DNA of 44,675 bases, taken from DATKWF01 sp035529715 (lineage in GTDB: Bacteria; Chloroflexota; Dehalococcoidia; Dehalococcoidales; RBG-16-60-22). The position numbers and the translations under genes are program-made. Positions 31,798-39,701 of this stretch are shown in pieces (the first letter of the stretch is position 1; every line of letters starts with the position of its first letter). The DNA lies in contig DATKWF010000009.1 in NCBI GenBank assembly GCA_035529715.1, positions 1 to 44,675 of the forward strand, in the 5' to 3' direction. The notes below the pieces were generated by a model. The model saw only the letters and a program-made list of their open reading frames with translations. It did not search any database and was not told the DNA's origin.

Positions 31798-33273
31798 TCA
31801 CAAAAGCGCTACCACCGGCTTCAATACCTGAGTAACAATAACAGCATTAATGAACCCCAGAACAATGATACCAGCGGCAAGAATCAGTATTGGTACCAGG
31901 ATTCTTGCCGAAGGCTCTTTTGCCCGCTCCACCTCTGCCGACAACTCATTGCTTGGCTTAACCGCAAAGATTTTCTCAATCACCCGGAAAAAGTAGACAG
32001 CGTTAAGCAGGCTACTGGCCAGAATCACGGCAACAAAGACCCAGTTATTGGCTTCAAGACCGCCCAGTATCAGATACCATTTGCTGAAGAAGCCGCAGGT
32101 CGGCGGTATACCCACCATGGACAGTGCCGCCACGGTAAAAGCGGTCATCATCAATGGCATCTTGCGTCCCAGGCCGGCAAACTGTGGTATCTCGTGAAGT
32201 CCGGTCTGATACTTGATGCCGCCGGCAACCAAAAAGAGGCTGCTCTTCATAAAAGCATGGTTAAGGATGTGAAGCAGACCCCCAATGAGTCCCAGCGGGT
32301 TAGCCAGCCCGATTCCCAGTCCGATATAGGACACCTGGGCGACAGTGCTGTAGGCAAGCATACGCTTGAACTCCTTCTGGGCAATAGCCATAACCGAGCC
32401 AAAAATGATACCGACGGCAGCTACCCAACCGATTATCGTAGTCACCGGCAGGACTTCAATAAAGTACTGGGGTTGGAAAACAGTGAGCAGCATGCGAATT
32501 ATAACGTAGGCGGCGACCTCAATCTGAATCGCTGCCAGCACCGCTGCCACTACCGGCGGTGCATAGCTATGGGCGTCAGGTAGCCAGACATGCAGCGGAA
32601 AGAGAGCCATCTTGATACCCATGCCGATAACAATAAGGGCGACGGCTGCCATTATCGCTGGTGAGCCATACAGAGGCGGCAAAAGCCGGGCGGCATCAGC
32701 CATATTGAGAGTTCCCGTGGAAAAGTAAATAAAACCAACTCCCAAAAGGTAGAAACTACCGGCAATTGTCCCCAGTACCAGGTAGCGGAAGCTAGCCACC
32801 ACAGCACGGTCCCCACCCAGCGTTATCAAGGCGTAACTTGCTAAGGAATAAATCTCAAGGAAGACAAAGAGATTAAACAGGTCACCGGTAATTACCACAC
32901 CGACAAGTCCGGCAATCAGTAACATAAGGAGTCCATACATGGGGACACCTTTCCTGGGGGTCTGATATAAGCCGGCTTCGGGCGGGTAAACCACGGCAAT
33001 TAAGCCGATAAATACGATGATTATGACCATGAATGCCGAAAGATGGTCAAGCACATATTCAATACCAAAGGGTGGCGGCCATCCCCCCAGAAAATGGCGC
33101 AACTCTCCTTCTTTCAGAACGCGGAACAGTCCGGTGCTGGCAGCTATCAGCGAGAGGACAACACCAATAATCGCGGTAAAATATGCCCACTTTAGCCGCC
33201 ATATTCCTACCAGTGTTGCAATGAAGGCGAACAGTAATAACGGCGCCAGAGTAAGAATTGATAGACTTGACAT
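31798..33273 (-). CDS. Proton-conducting antiporter subunit (MrpD-like)
   Basis: 491 residues, about 14 hydrophobic segments. It directly follows the MrpC-like gene, the usual place of mrpD. Landmarks: GDLFNLFVFLEIYSLASYAL (TM5 Glu, about 124-143), GMGIKMALFPLHVWLPDAHS (TM7 Lys, about 217-236), YAPPVVAAVLAAIQIEVAAY (TM8 region in which other members carry Lys; here Glu), and NHAFMKSSLFLVAGG (TM12 Lys, about 338-352). It forms the Na+/H+ exchange core with MrpA-like proteins. ATG start; the preceding stop is immediately adjacent. Confidence 0.9.
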   Translation of the reverse strand: MSSLSILTLAPLLLFAFIATLVGIWRLKWAYFTAIIGVVLSLIAASTGLFRVLKEGELRHFLGGWPPPFGIEYVLDHLSAFMVIIIVFIGLIAVVYPPEAGLYQTPRKGVPMYGLLMLLIAGLVGVVITGDLFNLFVFLEIYSLASYALITLGGDRAVVASFRYLVLGTIAGSFYLLGVGFIYFSTGTLNMADAARLLPPLYGSPAIMAAVALIVIGMGIKMALFPLHVWLPDAHSYAPPVVAAVLAAIQIEVAAYVIIRMLLTVFQPQYFIEVLPVTTIIGWVAAVGIIFGSVMAIAQKEFKRMLAYSTVAQVSYIGLGIGLANPLGLIGGLLHILNHAFMKSSLFLVAGGIKYQTGLHEIPQFAGLGRKMPLMMTAFTVAALSMVGIPPTCGFFSKWYLILGGLEANNWVFVAVILASSLLNAVYFFRVIEKIFAVKPSNELSAEVERAKEPSARILVPILILAAGIIVLGFINAVIVTQVLKPVVALL

Positions 33274-33651
33274 TTACTCAGACATCTCTTTCATTGCCGA
33301 CATAATAGCCTTGTCATCCAGAGTTTTATAAGCGCGATAGATAACTATCAGAAAAGCCAGCGCTACCCCGGTAAGGGAAATACCCACCACGATTCCGGTC
33401 AGTATCAGCACGTGCGGTAGCGGGTTTATGTATTTGAATGCCTCCATGCCACGCTCCGGGTCAATCACAGGTACTGTGCCTCCCAGCTTGGTGGCACCCT
33501 CAATAAAAAAGAGAAAGATTGCAGTCTGAAAAATATTCATCCCGATGAGCTTTTTCAGCAGGTTGCGCTTGCCGAGCATGCCGTAAAGACCGAGAGCTAA
33601 GAGGACAGTAATCAACAGGTACACATATCGGGACATGAATAGCTCGACCAT
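33274..33651 (-). CDS. mrpC: MrpC/MnhC (NuoK-like) subunit
   Basis: About 125 residues from ATG 33651, which overlaps the stop of the previous gene (TAATG) and has GGGGAG 8 nt upstream; an ATG two codons earlier is badly spaced. Three hydrophobic segments at about 8-28, 32-52 and 75-105. LLALGLYGMLGKRNLLKKLI and GMNIFQTAIFLFFIE carry the NuoK/MrpC signature including the TM2 Glu-like acidic position at the end of that segment. A small subunit joining the antiporter modules. Confidence 0.85.
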   Translation of the reverse strand: MVELFMSRYVYLLITVLLALGLYGMLGKRNLLKKLIGMNIFQTAIFLFFIEGATKLGGTVPVIDPERGMEAFKYINPLPHVLILTGIVVGISLTGVALAFLIVIYRAYKTLDDKAIMSAMKEMSE

Positions 33652-34088
33652 TACCATCTCTCCCCGACTAAATTATCGAAAATAAGCACCAGAGTGCCAA
33701 ATACCGCCAGGCCTATTCCAAGTTCAACAATCAGGATGCCAAGCGCCCTTAGCTCGGCTCCATGTACCCACGGTATGGGAAGATAGGCATAGTCTAAAAA
33801 TGAGCCACCCATCGCCAAGGGAATTATCCCGGCCAGTCCGTAGATCAGCATGCCAATAGCCCCAAGTGCCAGTGCCAATTTTGGCGGGAATCTTTTATAG
33901 GAGATTTCTTTTCCCAGGTACAGACGCTGTAAGATAATGCTGACGGCGAGTAAGACCCCACCCTGAAACCCACCACCCGGACCATAGTGGCCGTGTATGA
34001 TTATGTAGAGAGCGAACATTTGAATAAACGGGATTAACAAACTGCAAATTGTCTGCACTATGATGCTCTGGAATCGCTTCTCTATCAT
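33651..34088 (-). CDS. mrpB: MrpB/MnhB-domain subunit
   Basis: About 145 residues from ATG 34088, overlapping the preceding stop (ATGA) with AAGAGGAAA upstream. Four hydrophobic segments. The motif ALYIIIHGHYGPGGGFQGGVLLA (two overlapping parts, about 27-48) is diagnostic of the MnhB domain (G-H-x-x-P-G-G-G-F-x-G-G). WVHGAELRALGILIVELGIGLAV ends the core. Needed for Mrp and Mbh assembly. Confidence 0.9.
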   Translation of the reverse strand: MIEKRFQSIIVQTICSLLIPFIQMFALYIIIHGHYGPGGGFQGGVLLAVSIILQRLYLGKEISYKRFPPKLALALGAIGMLIYGLAGIIPLAMGGSFLDYAYLPIPWVHGAELRALGILIVELGIGLAVFGTLVLIFDNLVGERW

Positions 34089-34360
34089 CGAGTTTTCCTC
34101 TTCATAAGTATCAGGACGCAAGCAAGACCAGCGGTGAAAATAACTACTGTTTCGCCAAGCGTGTCATAGCCCCGGTAGTCAGCCAGCACGGAAGTAACAA
34201 TATTGGGGGTGTGGGTATCCTCAATCGTATATTCAATATAGCTTGGTGAAACATGCTGGCTAGCTGGAGCCTGAGGGTCAGCATGACTCGGTAAGCCACT
34301 GGTGGCATACAGCATCAGGGCAAAAAACAGGGCCATGATTGGAACGCTAAGCCACTTCAA
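34085..34360 (-). CDS. MbhE-like / MrpA C-terminal-type subunit
   Basis: 91 residues with TTG start at 34360, GGAGG 8 nt upstream, overlapping the DUF4040 gene. Two hydrophobic segments (about 5-22 and 68-85) flank an outside loop. VTSVLADYRGYDTLGETVVIF (around 56-76) is the typical MbhE/MnhB-N element, with the DTLGE motif. In MrpA of bacilli this region is fused at the C terminus; here it is a separate gene, as in Mbh. Confidence 0.8.
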   Translation of the reverse strand: MKWLSVPIMALFFALMLYATSGLPSHADPQAPASQHVSPSYIEYTIEDTHTPNIVTSVLADYRGYDTLGETVVIFTAGLACVLILMKRKTR

Positions 34361-34602
34361 TCTTCAGACCTCCGTTTGGTACGAAATAGGGCAATAATGA
34401 AAAATACCCCGCTTATGCCGGCTCCCAGCGTTACTTCAACAAAAGCGACATCAATCGCTCCCATCTGGGTGAATAACAACGCCACAAAGAAACTATATGC
34501 GGATAGAGCGACTACTGCCGCCAGCAGGTCATGAACTGAAAGAGCAATGACTGCCGTAATAATCAGAATAACCAGCAGCCAGAAGTCAATTTGCCAAATC
34601 AT
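34357..34602 (-). CDS. DUF4040 (MbhD-like) subunit
   Basis: 81 residues with three hydrophobic segments. It carries LLAAVVALSAYSFFVALLFTQMGAIDVAFVEVTLGAG in consecutive parts, the DUF4040/MbhD pattern with D-V-A-x-x-E that also occurs in the MrpA C terminus. ATG start at 34602, 24 nt after mrpG. Confidence 0.85.
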   Translation of the reverse strand: MIWQIDFWLLVILIITAVIALSVHDLLAAVVALSAYSFFVALLFTQMGAIDVAFVEVTLGAGISGVFFIIALFRTKRRSED

Positions 34603-34626
34603 GATTCCTTATTCCATTCTCCTCAA

Positions 34627-34965
34627 TTACTTATCAGGGCTGCTAGCTCCGCTATCCGGCTTCTTTTTTCGTGTCCATGGCTGCAAGCCTGTCCGAAGAG
34701 CTGCCCTCGATATAGCATGGGTTGCCGTGGGGTTAGCAATCAGCACAAACAGCAAAATAAACAGTATCTTAAAAGTACTGAGTTCCCAGCCATTGTAGAC
34801 GGCTAGACCACTGAGGGTTAATATTGCTCCCAGCGTCTCTGATTTCCCCACGGCATGAGTTCTGGCATAAAAGTCTGGCAGTCGAAGCAAGCCGAGACTA
34901 CTCACCGTTAGAAAAAAAGCGCCGCCAACAATAAGTATAATCGCCACAATGGTTTGAGCTAGCAT
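34627..34965 (-). CDS. mrpG: MrpG/MnhG subunit
   Basis: 112 residues, three hydrophobic segments (about 5-25, 38-55 and 60-80). GGAFFLTVSSLGLLRLPDFY and ARTHAVGKSETLGAILTLSG (about 17-55) are the MnhG signature. The tail is polar and Pro/Ser-rich. Its start overlaps the mrpF stop (TAATG). Confidence 0.92.
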   Translation of the reverse strand: MLAQTIVAIILIVGGAFFLTVSSLGLLRLPDFYARTHAVGKSETLGAILTLSGLAVYNGWELSTFKILFILLFVLIANPTATHAISRAALRTGLQPWTRKKKPDSGASSPDK

Positions 34966-35234
34966 TAAGAACTCTCCGTCTTCCTATCAAAATATTTTCC
35001 CAGCACAATTACAATAACAAAGTTAAGAAGTGCGTAGGCGATGGCAAGGTCAACAAACATATCAATTCGTTTGAAGATAAACCCGATTAAGGTCAGCAAA
35101 ATAAAGCCGTTAGTCCCGACTAAACCAGCAGCAATTATACGGTCAAATATAGTTTTGCCCACTGCTACCCGGTACAGGGAGGCAGCAGTCAGCAGGGTAA
35201 TAAAAATAGTGATACCCAAAAGGAAAGAACTCAT
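34965..35234 (-). CDS. mrpF: MrpF/MnhF subunit
   Basis: About 89 residues from ATG 35234, which overlaps the mrpE stop (ATGA) and has GGAGG about 10 nt upstream; the frame extends 10 codons further without good reason. Three hydrophobic segments. ASLYRVAVGKTIFDRIIAAG (about 19-38) is characteristic, with the R-x-x-x-G-x-x-x-x-D-R motif, followed by DLAIAYALLNFVIVIVLGKY. Confidence 0.9.
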   Translation of the reverse strand: MSSFLLGITIFITLLTAASLYRVAVGKTIFDRIIAAGLVGTNGFILLTLIGFIFKRIDMFVDLAIAYALLNFVIVIVLGKYFDRKTESS

Positions 35235-35845
35235 TGCCCAAGTTCCTCCAGGGAATATACCCACCTTGCGACAGGTGGTGGCTCTTTTTCTTCCAGATAA
35301 ATTTTCGCTATCTTATTCTGCATTACGGCTTCAACAAGTTCCGAGGCCAGTGTCGGTTTCAGCGTGTGAATTATATATTTACCATCTTCCAAACTGACGG
35401 TTATTGTCCCTGGCGTCAATGTAATGGAATTGGCCAGAGTTACCTGCGAAATACCTTTCCGCATGCGGGTCCGGAACAGGAAAAGAACCGGGTCAATCGG
35501 CATTTTGGGATGGAGCACGAGGTAAGCAACCTGAACATTAGCCATTATGATTCTGGAAAACAACCAAGGTAAGTAAACGATAAAGCGCCACAACTGCAGG
35601 AGGGCTACCTGGACTTTGGTCTCCACTCGCACCCCACGACGCAATGCGGAGTAAAAGAGGTCATTGGTAAGGAATGTTACTAAACCGGCGGCTACAGCCC
35701 CTATTAAAATGTACTTTAATTGATAGTGTCCGGAAAGGATTAGCCAAAAAGCGAATAAAATAATAAATTGCAGGACTACACTCGTTAATCTTTCCTGCCA
35801 GTGCCCGGCGAGGTTTTTCGACCTCAATGAACTTTTCATCCGCAC
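35231..35845 (-). CDS. mrpE: MrpE/MnhE subunit
   Basis: About 204 residues. GTG at 35845 lies 5 nt behind AAGGAG; ATG 35839 is nearly as plausible. Two or three hydrophobic segments in the first 100 residues (LQFIILFAFWLILSGHY, YILIGAVAAGLVTFL) and the MnhE core ISQVTLANSITLTPGTITVS (about 135-155) with a short cytoplasmic domain behind. First recognised gene of the antiporter operon; a 43-codon ORF precedes it with its stop codon next to the mrpE ribosome site. Confidence 0.88.
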   Translation of the reverse strand: MRMKSSLRSKNLAGHWQERLTSVVLQFIILFAFWLILSGHYQLKYILIGAVAAGLVTFLTNDLFYSALRRGVRVETKVQVALLQLWRFIVYLPWLFSRIIMANVQVAYLVLHPKMPIDPVLFLFRTRMRKGISQVTLANSITLTPGTITVSLEDGKYIIHTLKPTLASELVEAVMQNKIAKIYLEEKEPPPVARWVYSLEELGQ

Positions 35846-35854
35846 TGGCACTCC

Positions 35855-35986
35855 TTAACGAGTGTCACAAGCGTGGCATGTTTGATAGTGCGTTTCTCCG
35901 GCATACGCTTTCGTCCTTACATCTTGATAGAGGTAAGCCAGGAAATCCCGAGCCCCGCCGCTCCCACCCGTCTTCAGTGAGTCCAC
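35855..35986 (-). CDS. Candidate small protein (43 residues) at the head of the antiporter operon
   Basis: From GTG 35986 to TAA 35857-35855; the stop codon runs into the AAGGAG of mrpE, as in a tight operon. The product has a Gly-rich start (TGGSGGARDFLAYLYQDV) and a C terminus with CxxC (QTCHACDTR), reminiscent of a metal site. No ribosome site precedes the GTG, so the true start could be elsewhere. An alternative frame, ATG 35904 to TGA 35836, gives a 22-residue peptide whose stop overlaps ATG 35839. At most one is likely real. The rest of 35852-36116 shows no gene. Confidence 0.35.
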   Translation of the reverse strand: MDSLKTGGSGGARDFLAYLYQDVRTKAYAGETHYQTCHACDTR

Positions 35987-36116
35987 CAGAAAGATAATTT
36001 ACCACGATAGAAAAGTTTAGTCAAGGGACTTTTCGTTTTTCCTTTTATCCATAGTTTTCCCTGAGATTGCCGACAGCCTTGTCCAAAGTGAGAGTTTGCA
36101 GTAAAATTTGAAGTTA

Positions 36117-36207
36117 GGAGAGGTGTCCGAGTGGTTGATGGTGCCGCTCTCGAAAAGCGGTCTCCGCGAATAGCGGAGCGTGGGTTCGAATCCCACCCTC
36201 TCCGCCA
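36117..36207 (+). tRNA. tRNA-Ser (anticodon CGA)
   Basis: 91 nt: acceptor GGAGAGG/CCTCTCC, anticodon stem CCGCT/AGCGG around CTCGAAA (anticodon CGA), long variable arm CTCCGC-GAATA-GCGGAG, T-arm GTGGG-TTCGAAT-CCCAC, encoded CCA. Confidence 0.95.
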
Positions 36208-36277
36208 TCAAAACAAATAATAATTGCTAATCCGATAAATTATAGAATATAATTAAACTTCAATTTATATGCATTAC

Positions 36278-36366
<89 letters not shown>

Positions 36367-36381
36367 CTATAAGGGGTGTCC

Positions 36382-36406
36382 GAGAGGGGCGAAACCCCTC
36401 TTTTTT
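36382..36406 (+). terminator. Terminator behind the tRNA-Ser pair
   Basis: GAGGGG (36384-36389) pairs with CCCCTC (36395-36400), loop CGAAA, extended by an A-T pair, then six T. Ends the tRNA transcript before dprA. Confidence 0.88.
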
Positions 36407-36485
36407 ATCATTCCCCCTCTTTAGAAAAGGGTCGGGTAATTGTTTAATTGTCTCCAGATTACCCCTGTGCTAGAATAGCCTTGAA

Positions 36486-37607
36486 GTGAGCAATAAAGAC
36501 ATTAAATTCTGGGTCGGCTTTAGCCTTATTCCAGGCATTGGGCGAGTTAAATTTACTCAGCTCGAGAATTACTTTGGTAATCTGGAAAATGCATGGAAGG
36601 CGTCGCCGTCTGATTTAAAGCGCGCCGGTCTGGACAGTGGTTCGGTAAATGCCATCAACTCCTGGCGACCCAAGATTTGTCTGGAAACAGAGATGGAAAA
36701 GCTGAACCGTTATGGAGTGGCCGTACTTAACTGTAATGATGCCAGTTACCCTGCCCGACTCAAGGAGATATATGATTACCCGCCGGTACTTTATGTCCGG
36801 GGCTCACTACTCCCCGAAGACGAGTGGTGCCTGGCAGTGGTGGGTACCCGCCGGGCTACTGTCTACGGGAGGCAAGTAACCGAGGAAATAGTAACTGACC
36901 TGGCGCAAAGCAAGATTACCATTGTCAGCGGTCTGGCTAAAGGTATTGATTCGGTAGCCCATCAGGCGGCGCTGGCCGCCGGCGGCAGGACCATTGCTGT
37001 ATTCGCCTGCGGGCTTGATACTGTATACCCCAGCGAGAATGCCAGCATGGCTCGCAGTATTATCCAGCAAGGTGCCCTGGTAAGTGAATATCCTCTGGGT
37101 ACCAGGCCCAGAGCAGAGAATTTTCCCCGGCGAAACCGTATCATGAGTGGAGTGAGCCTGGGTGTTCTGGTCATAGAAGCCGATGAAACCAGCGGGGCGA
37201 TAATTACCGCCCATCTGGCACTTGAGCAAAATAGAGAGGTGTTTGCTATTCCGGGTAGTATCCTCTCGCCAGCCAGCCGGGGCACCAACCACCTTATTCA
37301 GGAAGGAGCGAAACTGGTGCGCGACTATACCGATATTCTCGAGGAGTTAAACCTGATGAGTGTAGCTCACCAGATGGAGATGAGAGAAGTCATACCGGCT
37401 TCTGATACCGAGTCCCTGTTGCTAAAGCAACTGAGTGCTGAGCCAATCCATATTGACGAGGTTTGCCGCAGCACTGGCTTGCCAACCTCAACTGTCAGCA
37501 GCACGCTAACCATGATGGAACTAAAAGGTCTGATAAAACAGATAGGCCCGATGAACTATGTTCTGGCACGAGAAGCCAGACAGGAATATCGAGTAAAGGT
37601 GGATTAG
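36486..37607 (+). CDS. dprA: DNA-processing protein DprA
   Basis: 373 residues in three parts: an N-terminal helix-hairpin-helix region (LIPGIGRVKFTQLENYFG, about 13-30), the Rossmann-like DprA core (VVGTRRATVYGRQVTEEI, GLAKGIDSVAHQAAL, FACGLDTVYPSENASM, RNRIMSGVS, EADETSGAIITAHLALEQNREVFAIPGSI read in parts; about 115-265) and a C-terminal winged helix (about 305-365). DprA loads RecA on incoming single-stranded DNA in natural transformation. GTG start. It is followed by topA after 3 nt, a common bacterial order. Confidence 0.95.
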   Translation: MSNKDIKFWVGFSLIPGIGRVKFTQLENYFGNLENAWKASPSDLKRAGLDSGSVNAINSWRPKICLETEMEKLNRYGVAVLNCNDASYPARLKEIYDYPPVLYVRGSLLPEDEWCLAVVGTRRATVYGRQVTEEIVTDLAQSKITIVSGLAKGIDSVAHQAALAAGGRTIAVFACGLDTVYPSENASMARSIIQQGALVSEYPLGTRPRAENFPRRNRIMSGVSLGVLVIEADETSGAIITAHLALEQNREVFAIPGSILSPASRGTNHLIQEGAKLVRDYTDILEELNLMSVAHQMEMREVIPASDTESLLLKQLSAEPIHIDEVCRSTGLPTSTVSSTLTMMELKGLIKQIGPMNYVLAREARQEYRVKVD

Positions 37608-37610
37608 TCG

Positions 37611-39698
37611 GTGAAAAATCTGGTTATTGTTGAGTCACCAGCCAAAGCCAGGACCCTGGGTAAGATTCTGGGTAAAAATTATAGCCTGAAAGCATCCATC
37701 GGGCACATAAGAGACCTGCCCCGGGGTCAACTGGGTGTGGACATAGAAAAAGGCTTCACTCCCAAATATGTGGTACCCAGAACCAAAAGCAAGATTGTCA
37801 GTGAACTCAAGCAAGCTGTTAAGAATGCCTCAGCCGTATATCTGGCTACTGACCCCGACCGTGAGGGAGAAGCAATCGCCTGGCATTTAAGCGAGATAAC
37901 CAAGTCAGACAAGATACCTTACCACCGGGTTGTCTTTCACGAAATAACCGAGCCAGCCATTAAGCATGCCTTCAAGCACCCCCGTTCCATAGATATGCAA
38001 CTGGTTAATGCCCAGCAGGCAAGGCGTGTTCTGGACAGGCTGGTGGGTTACAAGATTAGCCCCCTGCTCTGGAAAAAGGTAAGAAGGGGTCTTTCCGCTG
38101 GCAGGGTACAGTCGGTAGCAGTAAAGATTATCGTTGACCGCGAGCGGGAAATTCAGAAGTTTGTCCCTGTAGAATACTGGACTATTGAGGCTGAACTGAC
38201 CAAGAAAGCAGAGACAAAAACCTTCAGAGCCGTGCTGGTCGGTCCTGTTGGCGGCGGCAAGTTGAATATTCCTGACCAGCCGGCAGCGACTAAAATCAGA
38301 GATGAGCTGGAATCAGCAGACTACAATGTCCTCAAAGTAAGCACCAAAAAGGTAAATCGCCCCCCTGCCCCACCATTCATCACCAGCACCCTGCAACAGG
38401 AAGCTTGGCGCAAGTTACACTTTACTGCGAAACAGACCATGGCGATTGCTCAACAACTTTATGAAGGTCTTCCCATAGGTAATGAAGGCAGTATCGGACT
38501 TATTACCTATATGCGTACCGACTCCACCCGGGTAGCCCACTCGGCAGTGGCTGAGGCTAGAGAATTTATCATCAGCAAGTATGGCTCCCAGTTCGTCCCG
38601 GCTCAGGCACGTTCCTTCACTCGACGAGTGAAAGGGGCTCAGGAAGCGCATGAAGCTATTCGCCCGACCAAAATCTGGCGGGAGCCAGCTTTGATTAAAC
38701 CATACCTTACTTCCACTCAGTTAAAGATTTACGAGCTTATCTGGAAAAGAATGGTGGCCAGCCAGATGGCAAACGCCATATTTGAAAATACTGCCGTTGA
38801 TATCAAGGCTGAATGTCCAAAATACAGCTACCTGCTAAGAGCTTCCAGCTCAGTTAGTAAATTTCCCGGGTTCATAATTCTCTACAGCGAGGGAAAGGAC
38901 GAAGCCGAAGAAGAAGGCAAGGGACCGCTTCCTCTCCTGGCGAAGGGCGATGAGCTCAAGCTTCTGGGGCTTTTTCCAGAACAGCATTACACCCAGCCAC
39001 CATCCCGCTTCACCGAAGCCACACTCATCAAGATGCTGGAACAATGGGGCATCGGACGTCCCAGTACCTACGCCCCCACCCTGTCCACCATTCAGGAACG
39101 CGAATATGTTACTAAAGACAGAGGCAGCTTTCAGCCTACCGAGCTCGGTATTGTGGTTAATGATTTGCTAAGCCAGTATTTCGCAGATATTGTTGATATT
39201 AACTTCACCGCCCGTATGGAAGGCGAACTGGATGGTATCGTCAGTGAGAACAAGGACTGGGTGAGCGTTATCCAGAACTTTTATATTCCTTTTGATAAGG
39301 ATCTTCAGCATGCCACTCAGCTTGCGGAAAAGGTACAACTGGCTGTCGAACTGGTTGAGGAGACCTGCCCCAAGTGTGGTAAGCCACTGGCAATTAAAGT
39401 CGGGCGCTTCGGTAAGTTTCTGGCCTGCAGCGGCTATCCAGAGTGCAAATTTACCAAATCCTTCCAGGTTAAGATTGGGGTTAATTGTCCGCAGTGTGGC
39501 TCTGAACTGGTAGAGAGAATGAGTAAAAAGAAACGAATTTTCTATGGATGCAGCAATTACCCGAATTGCCAGTTTGCCACCAATTTCAGACCCCTCCCAC
39601 AGCCCTGTCCCAAGTGCGGTGCGCTGCTTACCCAGTATGGAAAGAAATGGGCAAAATGCACTAAATGTGACTATAAAGGAAAAATCCAGCAGGATTAA
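37611..39698 (+). CDS. topA: DNA topoisomerase I
   Basis: 695 residues. TOPRIM domain at the N terminus (VIVESPAKARTLGKILG, about 5-20; TDPDREGEAIAWHLSE, about 82-97), core with SAGRVQSVAVKIIVDRE (about 162-178) and the nicking Tyr300 in LITYMRTDSTRV. The C terminus has three four-Cys zinc ribbons, starting CPKCGKPLAI, CPQCGSELVE and CPKCGALLTQ (about 585-692). It relaxes negative supercoils. GTG start 3 nt after dprA; the xer gene follows after 3 nt. Confidence 0.97.
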   Translation: MKNLVIVESPAKARTLGKILGKNYSLKASIGHIRDLPRGQLGVDIEKGFTPKYVVPRTKSKIVSELKQAVKNASAVYLATDPDREGEAIAWHLSEITKSDKIPYHRVVFHEITEPAIKHAFKHPRSIDMQLVNAQQARRVLDRLVGYKISPLLWKKVRRGLSAGRVQSVAVKIIVDREREIQKFVPVEYWTIEAELTKKAETKTFRAVLVGPVGGGKLNIPDQPAATKIRDELESADYNVLKVSTKKVNRPPAPPFITSTLQQEAWRKLHFTAKQTMAIAQQLYEGLPIGNEGSIGLITYMRTDSTRVAHSAVAEAREFIISKYGSQFVPAQARSFTRRVKGAQEAHEAIRPTKIWREPALIKPYLTSTQLKIYELIWKRMVASQMANAIFENTAVDIKAECPKYSYLLRASSSVSKFPGFIILYSEGKDEAEEEGKGPLPLLAKGDELKLLGLFPEQHYTQPPSRFTEATLIKMLEQWGIGRPSTYAPTLSTIQEREYVTKDRGSFQPTELGIVVNDLLSQYFADIVDINFTARMEGELDGIVSENKDWVSVIQNFYIPFDKDLQHATQLAEKVQLAVELVEETCPKCGKPLAIKVGRFGKFLACSGYPECKFTKSFQVKIGVNCPQCGSELVERMSKKKRIFYGCSNYPNCQFATNFRPLPQPCPKCGALLTQYGKKWAKCTKCDYKGKIQQD

Positions 39699-39701
39699 TT
39701 T

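Noticed and set aside
31615..32583. 322-codon plus-strand frame opposite antiporter genes
   Set aside because: Composition is unlike a real protein and both antiporter genes beneath it have intact conserved residues.
36017..36211. Minus-strand 64-codon frame over tRNA-Ser
   Set aside because: It starts in antisense of the tRNA gene with a translated-tRNA type sequence; the tRNA fully explains it.
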